Of a stretch of 26,805 bases of DNA, positions 8,729 to 16,085 are shown in pieces. The position numbers were made by a program, and so were the translations under genes. The stretch comes from an uncultured Chromatiaceae bacterium (GTDB taxonomy: Bacteria > Pseudomonadota > Gammaproteobacteria > Enterobacterales > Alteromonadaceae). Location: positions 1 to 26,805 of the forward strand of contig CAMLSF010000034.1 in assembly GCA_946482615.1 (NCBI GenBank), written 5' to 3'. Positions within the stretch are counted from its first letter, which is position 1, and each line of letters opens with the position of its first letter. The notes under the pieces are model-generated. The model worked only from the letters and a program-made list of their open reading frames with translations, made no database searches and was not told where the DNA came from.

Positions 8729-9256
8729 ATGTCATTGTTACTTGATAAAAAAGAACTGAAAAAAGCCGCGAAAGAAATCACGACAGTGAAATTACATGAA
8801 GTGATTGAGACGTTAAATGCTGTATTGGCTGAACGTCAAAAAGAAACTGAAGTGTTATCTCAGATCCGTGCTTTGGCAAAAGCTCAGGGTTTTACTCTTG
8901 AACAACTGGGTTACCAATTAAACGCCGATGTGGTGGTCAGTCATGATGATGATTCCGAATCAAAAGGCAAACGGCCTGTTAAGCCAAAATTTAAAACCAT
9001 CAATAAAGAAAGTCAGTTTTTCTACGTCGATGCAGGTAAATTACATTTACTGAAAACTCATACGATGAAAAAGGCTTTAGTGGACCGTGGTATTAAAGTA
9101 GTGCCATTCCATAAAGTAGATAGCAAATACAGTAAAGACATTGAAGCTTTATTGGCCGAAGCCGGTGCTCAGGCGGTAGAGAATTTCAATAGTAAAGTAG
9201 ACGTATGGAATGCCTACGCTCAGGCAAACGGCGAAGAAATTCTGTCTAAAAAGTAA
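8729..9256 (+). CDS. H-NS-like nucleoid protein with atypical C-terminal domain
   Basis: The protein has 175 residues. Residues 1-62 resemble the H-NS dimerisation region: charged helices with LNAVLAERQKETEVLSQIRA and then AQGFTLEQLG, like the REEE...GIDPNEL pattern of H-NS. An acidic and basic linker (DDDSESKGKRPVKPK) follows. Residues 90-130 can be lined up with the H-NS DNA-binding domain at FFYVDAGK and at MKKALVDRGIKV, but the usual TW(S/T)G(Q/R)GR loop that enters the AT-rich minor groove is replaced by LHLLKTHT. About 45 extra residues follow, beyond the normal end near 135. The position right after galU is that of hns in E. coli. A strong terminator closes the gene. Family placement is likely rather than certain, and mode of DNA binding is open. 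Confidence 0.65.
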   Translation: MSLLLDKKELKKAAKEITTVKLHEVIETLNAVLAERQKETEVLSQIRALAKAQGFTLEQLGYQLNADVVVSHDDDSESKGKRPVKPKFKTINKESQFFYVDAGKLHLLKTHTMKKALVDRGIKVVPFHKVDSKYSKDIEALLAEAGAQAVENFNSKVDVWNAYAQANGEEILSKK

Positions 9257-9278
9257 TTTGCTTTAAGTTACTCTTTTT

Positions 9279-9306
9279 AAAAAAACCGGCTTGAGCCGGT
9301 TTTTTT
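9279..9306 (+). terminator. Rho-independent terminator after the H-NS-like gene
   Basis: A CCGGC/GCCGG stem with loop TTGA is flanked by seven A and seven T bases, 22 bp past the stop. The flanks are symmetric, so it could also act on the convergent yciK transcript, which ends 52 bp away. Confidence 0.85.
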
Positions 9307-9358
9307 ATGGAGAGACTGTATCGTGCAACTGCAGGGGCCTGGTTGCTGCAATCAATCA

Positions 9359-10102
9359 CTATTTCTGCTGTGCATCCAGCGACTGGCCATTCACAGCTTT
9401 GCTGTCATCACTCATTAAATACAAGTACACCGGCATAATTTGTTCAGCCGTTGGCAAACTTAACTGATCTTCGCCTGGATAAGCTTTGCTACGCATTTTA
9501 GTGCGGGTGGCTCCAGGGTTAATGGCGTTGACACGCAGCGTGGAGCCTTCGTATTCAGCGGCCATCACTTGCATTAATCCTTCAGTCGCAAACTTAGACA
9601 CTGCATAACCACCCCAATAGGCTTTACCCTGGCGGCCCACACCAGAAGAGGTGAACACAATAGAGCCTTGTGGTGCCAGTTTTAACACAGGGACCAGAGC
9701 CTGACTCATTAGCATGGCCGCAGTAACATTCACCTGAAGGATATCCTGCCAGGTAGGCAAATCCAGATGTTCAAACGGACTTAATACCCCAAGCATACCT
9801 GCGTTGTGCAGCACACCATCGAGCTTGCCAAACTCAGCTTTAATAGTGGCAGCCATATCCTGATAGTGTTTCGCTGTAGCCCCTTTTAAATCCAGCGGAA
9901 CTATAGCTGGTTCTGGCCAGCCGGCAGCCACTATCTCATCGTACACCGCAGTCAGCTTACTGGTCGTTTTGCCTAATAAGATCACAGTAGCGCCATGTTT
10001 CGCGTAACAAAGTGCCGCCGCTTTACCTATACCGTCACCTGCTCCTGTGACCAGAATAACTTTGTCTGCCAGTGCCTGTGGGCTTGCTTGATAATTGAAC
10101 AT
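9359..10102 (-). CDS. yciK: YciK-family short-chain dehydrogenase/reductase
   Basis: The gene encodes 247 residues starting MFNYQASPQALADK, close to E. coli YciK (252). I chose the ATG at 10102 because it matches the family N-terminus; the longer open frame to 10177 starts only at TTG. The Rossmann cofactor motif is VILVTGAGDGIGKA, the NNAG-like motif is HNAGMLG, and the catalytic set is Ser in FTSSGVGR with Y-x3-K in YAVSKFA. The INPGATRTKMR stretch follows. The physiological substrate is not established for this family. In E. coli yciK lies divergent from sohB; the orientation is the same here but a lipase gene lies between them. Confidence 0.92.
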   Translation of the reverse strand: MFNYQASPQALADKVILVTGAGDGIGKAAALCYAKHGATVILLGKTTSKLTAVYDEIVAAGWPEPAIVPLDLKGATAKHYQDMAATIKAEFGKLDGVLHNAGMLGVLSPFEHLDLPTWQDILQVNVTAAMLMSQALVPVLKLAPQGSIVFTSSGVGRQGKAYWGGYAVSKFATEGLMQVMAAEYEGSTLRVNAINPGATRTKMRSKAYPGEDQLSLPTAEQIMPVYLYLMSDDSKAVNGQSLDAQQK

Positions 10103-10116
10103 AAATAGGAGTCCCA

Positions 10117-10132
10117 GCCGTTTAAAAACGGC
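10117..10132 (-). repeat. Short perfect inverted repeat in the yciK leader
   Basis: GCCGTTT and AAACGGC face each other across two bases, ending 15 bp upstream of the yciK ATG. It could be an operator or a small RNA hairpin next to the ribosome site. The rest of the 220-bp gap to the lipase gene shows CCCC and GGGG tracts (10264-10287) but no promoter I would assert. Confidence 0.35.
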
Positions 10133-10322
10133 GGCAGCATACCTGCTCTGTATTAATTTTGCACCTTTCTTCAACAAGCTTGATTTTGAGCTAGCGAATT
10201 TTTTCTGATTGGGTTAAGTTTAACTGGTCGTAGCTGTTAAAAGCTAACATCACAAAAACGAATGACCCCTCTAGGTAACTATCGGGGCAGAATAAGAAAA
10301 ATACAGGACACGGGGAGAAGAT

Positions 10323-12716
10323 ATGAACAAGCTTTTGCTTAGCTTTGCTATTGCCAGTGCATTAGGTTTAGCCGGTTGCGGTGGCGAATCACTGGACGAA
10401 ATTAAAGACGATACTCAAACAGGTGGTGAGGTTCAGATCCCTTTATCACGTGTAGTCTATGACCCTGCCAACGGTGTGTTATCACCACCAAACGATTTGT
10501 TATTACAAGGTACCACAGATGGTACTTTGTTTATGCCGGGTGAAAAAAATGCGGCTGGTGCTCATATTGATGCACCAAATTATGCAGATCCTTCAACGGC
10601 CTTAGGTGCATTAGATGGCTGGTCAACGCAAAACCCATTTACTATAGCGCTGAACCTGACCTCTGGCGTGACCTTAGATGCCGCCAGCGTGCAACAGGCA
10701 GGTTCTGTGTATCTGGTGGAGACCCTGATGGGTGACCCGGCCTCGTCTGATGCAGATTGCCGGGCTGTACCACGTGGTGCAGCCTGTAAAGCTGTGGGCA
10801 GTCTGACCTTTGGTGATGATTATATAACCCGTGCCAGTGGCAATAATATTGCTGTGATCCCATTAAAGCCATTAAAACCAGCCACCACTTATATTCTGGT
10901 GTTTACTAACAATTTAAAAGACAGTGAAGGTCGCTCTGTTGCTCCTTCTACAACGTATGAGTTAGTGAAACAAGACATTACCACTAAGCCATTAGGTACA
11001 GCCGCTCAGCTGGCGTTACAAGGGGTGATCAATAGTTTTGAAAATGCTGTGTCTGCAGAGTCCATCAACAAAGCTGACATTATTTACACAGCAGCTATTA
11101 CCACTCAGTCAACAGCTCCGGTCTTTGCCACTATCAAACAGTTAATGGCACCAAGCGCGTTAAATAACACACCTCCTTCAGTGCAGCTGACGAATACTGG
11201 TGCTGTGGTCTCGGATGTATTGTTCCCGGGACAAACTGTGGCGGACAGTCTGGCTGATCCACGTTTTATTTTTAAACTTGCCAAACTCTACACTGGTACT
11301 ATTAACCTGCCTTACTATTTAGGCGCCGCAACAGCTGAAAATCCAACGGCACCATTAAGCACGCGCTGGACTGCTCGTTGTGACTCTGGTGCTATTATTG
11401 CCTCCTTAACTGATGCTCAAAAAACTGCGCTCGAAGCCGCTATTACCGATCCTGTACAGGCGGGTAATGATGCATTTTGTAAAGCGGCGTCTAATGGCGC
11501 TTTACGTGACTTTGGCTTAGATAAACAACGTCACCTGACGAAGTTTAACGTGATCCCTAAAGTAAACAGCACTCAGACCCTGGCCGTACAGGTGACAGTG
11601 CCTGATGAAGTGCGTGGTGCCGCTTTAGGTTTAGTCAAACCTGCAGCAGGCTGGCCTGTGGTGATACTGCAACATGGTATTACCTCCAGAAAAGAAGATA
11701 TGTTAGCCATTACAGGCGCATTATCTGCCCGTGGTTTTGCCACTATTGCGATTGATCACCCGTTACACGGTAGCCGTGGTTTTGGTGCGTTAAACGCCAG
11801 TAACGGCAATGCAACTGTCTATATGAACCTGTCGAACTTATTGGTGACCCGCGACAACTTACGTCAAAGTATCGCCGACATGCTGGGCTTGCGTTTAGGT
11901 ATGAACTTTAATAACCAGCCGGGTTTATTAAATACTCAGGACGTACAGTTCTTAGGTCACTCGTTAGGTGCGATTTCAGGCACTTCTATGGTGGCTTTGG
12001 CTAACAGCACGACGGGGAATGCACAACTGGATGCCTTATATAAAATTCAGTCTGCCACTTTAGCTATGCCTGGTGGTGCTGTGGCTAACTTCCTGCTGGA
12101 GTCCGCTTCTTTTGGTCCTACCATTAAAGCCAGCGTATTGTTAGGTGCAGGTGGTACTACTGCAGCGGCTTACACTGAGTTTGCGACAACGAACAGTTGT
12201 GGTGCCGGTCAGAGTGCTCCTTATGCAGCTTGTTTTAACTCTTTTGTTGAAGCCCTGGCGGTTTCTAACCCGACAGCTCTGGCGGCGTTAAACGCTTCTT
12301 TTGCTTCTTTTGCTTTTGCAGCACAAACAGTGACAGATGCGGGTGATCCAAATAACTATGCATCTTTGCTGGTGGCTTCTGAAACTCCAACTTACATCAT
12401 TGAAGTAGTTGGTGATCAGGCTGAGCAATTACCGGATCAGGTGATCCCAAACAGAGCTGTTGGTATGCCTCTGGCAGGTACTGAACCGCTAGCCGCCTTA
12501 TTGGGTGCATCAGCAGTAAATAACGTTGCTGGTACTTATCCTGTGGTTGGTACTGCATTAAGTCGCTTTATTGCCGGTGGCCACAGCTCAATTCTGAGCC
12601 CAACAGCAAGTGCCGCAGCCACTGCAGAAATGCAGGGCCAAAGTGTCAGCTTCTTTATGAGCCGTGGTGCTGGTGTTGTTGTCACTAATGGTGCTGTGAT
12701 GGCTCCGGCGAACTAA
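10323..12716 (+). CDS. Outer-membrane lipase/lysophospholipase lipoprotein (VolA, Pla-1/cef family)
   Basis: The 797-residue lipoprotein has a lipobox LAGC with C19, followed by Gly, so it should be sorted to the outer membrane. Residues 35-430 are a beta-rich region with Ig-like sections (PNDLLLQGT, PLKPLKPATTYILVFTNNLK). Residues 440-797 are an alpha/beta-hydrolase: VVILQHGITSRKEDM holds the HG oxyanion-hole motif, then DHPLHGSRGF, then the nucleophile elbow GHSLG with S547. D698 (EVVGD) and H754 (AGGHSSIL) are plausible triad partners. This matches the Vibrio VolA/Pla-1 group, in which VolA is a surface lysophospholipase that frees fatty acids. GGGGAG precedes the ATG and a strong terminator follows, so it is probably transcribed alone. 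The exact substrate is inferred from the family. Confidence 0.9.
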   Translation: MNKLLLSFAIASALGLAGCGGESLDEIKDDTQTGGEVQIPLSRVVYDPANGVLSPPNDLLLQGTTDGTLFMPGEKNAAGAHIDAPNYADPSTALGALDGWSTQNPFTIALNLTSGVTLDAASVQQAGSVYLVETLMGDPASSDADCRAVPRGAACKAVGSLTFGDDYITRASGNNIAVIPLKPLKPATTYILVFTNNLKDSEGRSVAPSTTYELVKQDITTKPLGTAAQLALQGVINSFENAVSAESINKADIIYTAAITTQSTAPVFATIKQLMAPSALNNTPPSVQLTNTGAVVSDVLFPGQTVADSLADPRFIFKLAKLYTGTINLPYYLGAATAENPTAPLSTRWTARCDSGAIIASLTDAQKTALEAAITDPVQAGNDAFCKAASNGALRDFGLDKQRHLTKFNVIPKVNSTQTLAVQVTVPDEVRGAALGLVKPAAGWPVVILQHGITSRKEDMLAITGALSARGFATIAIDHPLHGSRGFGALNASNGNATVYMNLSNLLVTRDNLRQSIADMLGLRLGMNFNNQPGLLNTQDVQFLGHSLGAISGTSMVALANSTTGNAQLDALYKIQSATLAMPGGAVANFLLESASFGPTIKASVLLGAGGTTAAAYTEFATTNSCGAGQSAPYAACFNSFVEALAVSNPTALAALNASFASFAFAAQTVTDAGDPNNYASLLVASETPTYIIEVVGDQAEQLPDQVIPNRAVGMPLAGTEPLAALLGASAVNNVAGTYPVVGTALSRFIAGGHSSILSPTASAAATAEMQGQSVSFFMSRGAGVVVTNGAVMAPAN

Positions 12717-12731
12717 ACATCAATACCCGTG

Positions 12732-12761
12732 AAAAGCCCGGCTCTGATGCCGGGCTTTTTT
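12732..12761 (+). terminator. Rho-independent terminator after the lipase gene
   Basis: GCCCGGC/GCCGGGC stem with a 6-base loop, AAAA on the left and six T on the right, 15 bp past the stop. Confidence 0.85.
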
Positions 12762-12860
12762 ATATCCAGGGATGGATGGTATGTCGAAAATGCAGGAGCA
12801 TATTTTCGACGATATCCAGGGATGGATGGTATGTCGAAAATGCAGGAGCATATTTTCGAC
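12762..12860. repeat. Two tandem copies of a 49-bp hairpin-forming repeat (period 50)
   Basis: Bases 12762-12810 recur without a mismatch at 12812-12860, separated by one base. Each copy has a GGGATGGATGGT segment followed by an inverted repeat GTCGAAAAT...ATTTTCGAC, with inner TGC/GCA pairing around AGGA, so each copy can fold as a stable hairpin. It lies between the lipase terminator and sohB. The look is of a REP-like dispersed intergenic element. It is too short and has too few copies for a CRISPR array, and the frame running across it is not a credible gene. Confidence 0.85.
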
Positions 12861-12915
12861 TTATTCATTACCATCAAGCTACAATGCCTGCAGTTTTTCT
12901 TGAAAAGGAATCGAA

Positions 12916-13899
12916 GTGGAATTTTTATATCAATACGGCTTATTTTTAGCCAAAACCGCCACTGTGGTGGTTGCCCTTGCTGTGATTATTGTTCTGATCG
13001 TATCAGTTAAACAAAAGGCGAAAAAAGGTGAGCTGGAGTTTAGCGATCTGTCGGAAAATTACCGCGAGCTAACGGCTGATTTACAACAACAGCTACTGGA
13101 TAAAAAAGCCTATAAAGTCTGGAGTAAAAACCAAAAGCAAAATGATGAGCCAAAAGAGCGGCTTTTTGTGCTGGATTTTAATGGCAGTATGGATGCTCAT
13201 GAAGTGGAAGCCTTGCGTGAAGAAGTCACAGCTGTGTTGGCTGTTGCGACGGGCGCAGATGAAGTTCTGATCCGGCTGGAAAGCCCGGGTGGGGTAGTGC
13301 ATGGTTATGGGCTTGCCGCTTCTCAGCTGGACAGAATTAAGCAGAAAAATATTCGTCTGACGGTCGCTGTCGATAAAGTTGCTGCCAGCGGTGGTTATAT
13401 GATGGCTTGTATTGCAGACCGTATCTTAGCTGCACCTTTTGCTATTCTGGGTTCTATTGGTGTGGTGGCACAGTTACCCAACTTCCACAAATTATTAAAG
13501 AAAAATCATATAGATGTAGAGCAATTCACTGCAGGTGAATTTAAACGCACTGTCACAGTCTTTGCTGAAAATACCGACAAAGGTCGTGAAAAGTTTCAGC
13601 AGGAGCTGGAGCAGACTCACACTTTGTTTAAAGACTTTGTGTATAAACACAGACCTGTACTTCAGATGGATAAGGTAGCCACAGGTGAGCACTGGTTTGG
13701 TTATCAGGCGCTGCAGTTAAATTTAATCGATCAGCTGCAAACCAGTGATGACTATCTGGTTCAGCAGTTTGCTAACAAAAAAGTGGTCCAGGTGAAGTAT
13801 CAGATCAAACGTAAACTGGCAGAAAAAGTAGGTTTAGCTGCAAGTACAGCCTTCACCACAAGTCTGAACAAGTTAACTAACCTGAGTTTTTGGCGTTAA
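12916..13899 (+). CDS. sohB: Inner-membrane peptidase SohB (S49 family)
   Basis: The gene encodes 327 residues with a GTG start preceded by AAAAGGAA. One transmembrane helix near the N-terminus (residues 14-31, TATVVVALAVIIVLIVSV) anchors it, with the catalytic part in the periplasm as in signal-peptide peptidase relatives. An S49 N-terminal domain spans about 32-110. The peptidase domain shows RLESPGGVVHGYG, the nucleophile S158 in AASGGYM, and the likely general-base K210 in GEFKRT. In E. coli sohB in high copy suppresses loss of DegP; its natural substrate is not settled. It runs straight into tpm, with 3 bp between stop and start. E. coli has sohB just upstream of topA, as is broadly true here. 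Confidence 0.95.
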   Translation: MEFLYQYGLFLAKTATVVVALAVIIVLIVSVKQKAKKGELEFSDLSENYRELTADLQQQLLDKKAYKVWSKNQKQNDEPKERLFVLDFNGSMDAHEVEALREEVTAVLAVATGADEVLIRLESPGGVVHGYGLAASQLDRIKQKNIRLTVAVDKVAASGGYMMACIADRILAAPFAILGSIGVVAQLPNFHKLLKKNHIDVEQFTAGEFKRTVTVFAENTDKGREKFQQELEQTHTLFKDFVYKHRPVLQMDKVATGEHWFGYQALQLNLIDQLQTSDDYLVQQFANKKVVQVKYQIKRKLAEKVGLAASTAFTTSLNKLTNLSFWR

Positions 13900-13902
13900 G
13901 TT

Positions 13903-14553
13903 ATGCAGTCTGAGTTTTGGCACAATTGCTGGCAAAATCAACGGATTGGCTTTCATCAATCCGACGTTCATCCACTTCTGCCTGTACTGTTATCACAAGT
14001 AAGCCCGAGCAGTTCTGAGGTTATTTTTGTGCCTCTGTGTGGTAAAAGTCTGGATCTGTGGTGGTTATCGCGGCAAGGCCGGGTGATGGGGGCTGAGCTG
14101 TCTGAACTGGCCTGTCAGCAGTTTTATCAGGAGCAAGAACAAGCATATTCAGTTTCAGCACAAGGTGATTTTCAGCGTTTTAGTCATCCCGCTGTGGATA
14201 TATGGCAAGGGGACTACTTCGGCTTAAAGCCAGAGCAATTAGGAGAAATTGGCCTGATTTATGATAGGGCGGCGTTGATCGCTTTACCTTCTCAAATGCG
14301 AATTGACTATGTAAAGCAGTTAAAACTCTTATGTCCTGGACCTGTTTCATTGTTGCTGCTGAGCCTGGAGTATCCGCAAGAGGAAATGTCAGGCCCGCCT
14401 TTTTCCGTGACCGAAAGCGAAGTCAGAGAACTGTTTGATTTTGCTACAGCCGTTGACTTGATCGCAATACGGAATCTGACAGGACGATTTTTTGCTCAGC
14501 GCCAGTTTAACGTCAGCAGGCTTGTTGAAAAAGCCTTCCGGATCTGTTGGTAA
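13903..14553 (+). CDS. tpm: Thiopurine S-methyltransferase
   Basis: The 216 residues match bacterial TPMT. The opening FWHNCWQNQRIGFHQSDVHP is the family's diagnostic N-terminus. VPLCGKSLDLWWLSRQG is the S-adenosylmethionine-binding glycine strand, followed by GAELSELACQQF and DIWQGDYF, and then IYDRAALIALP. It methylates aromatic thiols; bacterial members are linked to selenium and tellurium methylation. The start lies 3 bases after the sohB stop with no good Shine-Dalgarno sequence, so it probably depends on coupled translation from sohB. A terminator follows directly. Confidence 0.95.
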   Translation: MQSEFWHNCWQNQRIGFHQSDVHPLLPVLLSQVSPSSSEVIFVPLCGKSLDLWWLSRQGRVMGAELSELACQQFYQEQEQAYSVSAQGDFQRFSHPAVDIWQGDYFGLKPEQLGEIGLIYDRAALIALPSQMRIDYVKQLKLLCPGPVSLLLLSLEYPQEEMSGPPFSVTESEVRELFDFATAVDLIAIRNLTGRFFAQRQFNVSRLVEKAFRICW

Positions 14554-14568
14554 CAGTCTAGCTGAATG

Positions 14569-14599
14569 AAAAGACGCCGCATAAAGCGGCGTCTTTTTT
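14569..14599. terminator. Bidirectional terminator between tpm and the symporter gene
   Basis: GACGCCGC/GCGGCGTC stem, 5-base loop, AAAA on the left and six T on the right. It lies between two convergent genes, 15 bp past the tpm stop and 11 bp past the symporter stop, and can serve both. Confidence 0.85.
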
Positions 14600-14609
14600 A
14601 CAAGGATGT

Positions 14610-15917
14610 TTAAAGGTTTCTACCCGCATCCGGGTTATTAAAACAAGCCTCGTCAAACTGATGTTCGCTTTTAGCAATAAGGCAAGACACCATAGCATCA
14701 CCACTGATATTAACAGCGGTACGGGTCATATCTAACAGACGATCGACACCAATAATCAGCGCTATACCTTCGACAGGTAAACCCACTTGTTGTAATACCA
14801 TAGCCAGCATAATCAAACCTACACCAGGCACACCAGCAGTACCTATAGAGGCCAATGTAGCTGTTAAAATTACCATCAGATAATCCATAGTGGTTAACTC
14901 AATCTGGAATACCTGGGCAATAAAGACGGTCGCTACCCCCTGCATAATGGCCGTACCATCCATATTGATGGTGGCACCTAAAGGGATGGTGAAGGATGCG
15001 ATATTGTTGCTGACACCGAGTTTTTTAGTGGTCGTTTCCATATTGACTGCCAGAGTGGCATTGCTGCTTGACGTACTGAATGCAAACAAAGCTGCATCTT
15101 TCATTTTGCGGAAAAACATCAAAGGGCTTAAACGGCCAAAGACTTTTAAGAAGGTGCCATAAACCACAAAACCGTGAAACACTAAAACAAACAGCACAGT
15201 GGCAAAATACCAGACCAGGCTGCCCATATCTTTCATATCCAGTGTAGTGAATAACTTCGCCATCAGGAAAAATACCCCATAAGGGGCTAAAGCCATCATA
15301 AAGCCAACCAGCTTCATCACCACTTCGTTTAAATCATTAAAGAAATCCCGTACCCGCACTCCGGCTTCGCCACTCATGGCGACTGCCAGACCAAACAACA
15401 CTGAGAACACAATAATTTGCAACATTTCCCCTTTGGCCATAGCATCGACCGGATTACTTGGGAACATGTTGATAAATACTTCGGCGATAGAAGGTGCCGT
15501 TCCTGTCTGGAAGCTTGAATCTGCCACCATATTGACGCCTGCCCCAGGTGAAACCAACACCGCAAAGAAGATAGCCAGGGCTATGGCTATAGCTGTGGTT
15601 AAGGTGAATAAACCCATGGCTTTTGCACCCAGCCGCCCCAGCGTATTCGGATCACTTAACGAACTGGTGCCACAGACTAGCGAAACAAAAACCAAAGGCA
15701 CAACCAGCATTTTTAAACTGGCAACAAAAATTTGTCCGCCGACATGAAATATACCTTCGACAAAAAATGCCCTTAAGCCCAGTTCTGCACCAAACAAACT
15801 TAAGGTTCGTTCGGCTTCGCCAGCCAACAGGAATTTAAAGAATGCACCGACCAGAATACCCAGTGCCATGCCGATCAGAATACGTGGGGTAAGACCTAAT
15901 TTCTTTTTTGACGTCAT
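14610..15917 (-). CDS. Dicarboxylate/amino acid:cation symporter (DAACS, GltP/DctA type)
   Basis: The 435 residues carry about eight transmembrane helices and two re-entrant loops, as in GltPh homologues. Signatures are the serine-rich hairpin FSTSSSNATLAVN, the unwound helix NMDGT (GATINMDGTA), the second hairpin ASIGTAGVPGVGL, and the last helix with LLDMTRTAVNISGD, where the Asp, Arg and Asn contact substrate and sodium in the family. It imports glutamate, aspartate or C4-dicarboxylates with Na+ or H+. The DMTRTAVNISGD segment fits the glutamate/aspartate-type helix 8, but I would not choose between acidic amino acids and dicarboxylates. It converges with tpm and is divergent from the Ig lipoprotein gene, 168 bp away. 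The ribosome site is weak. Confidence 0.93.
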   Translation of the reverse strand: MTSKKKLGLTPRILIGMALGILVGAFFKFLLAGEAERTLSLFGAELGLRAFFVEGIFHVGGQIFVASLKMLVVPLVFVSLVCGTSSLSDPNTLGRLGAKAMGLFTLTTAIAIALAIFFAVLVSPGAGVNMVADSSFQTGTAPSIAEVFINMFPSNPVDAMAKGEMLQIIVFSVLFGLAVAMSGEAGVRVRDFFNDLNEVVMKLVGFMMALAPYGVFFLMAKLFTTLDMKDMGSLVWYFATVLFVLVFHGFVVYGTFLKVFGRLSPLMFFRKMKDAALFAFSTSSSNATLAVNMETTTKKLGVSNNIASFTIPLGATINMDGTAIMQGVATVFIAQVFQIELTTMDYLMVILTATLASIGTAGVPGVGLIMLAMVLQQVGLPVEGIALIIGVDRLLDMTRTAVNISGDAMVSCLIAKSEHQFDEACFNNPDAGRNL

Positions 15918-16085
15918 TTCTATTTTTTTATCAGACCAGAAAATGCCGCCTAGCCTACCAGTTTGCGAGCCAAAAGAAAAACCGCAACTGCCGCAATTAT
16001 TTTCTGCTTTGGCTTAACCCTGTGCGAAAGTTTCGACTAAGCTAGAATAATTACAATAAGTTAGCGCATCCAAGGGAGAATCCAG

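Noticed and set aside
10103..10177. N-terminal extension of YciK by 25 residues
   Set aside because: It requires a TTG start, is not found in the family, and includes the leader inverted repeat.
12762..12860. Possible CRISPR array
   Set aside because: Only two units with a one-base separation and no spacers, and no cas genes are nearby.
12729..13010. 93-codon plus-strand frame across the tandem repeat
   Set aside because: It starts in the lipase terminator, translates the repeat twice, and runs into sohB in another frame. It is a by-product of the repeat.
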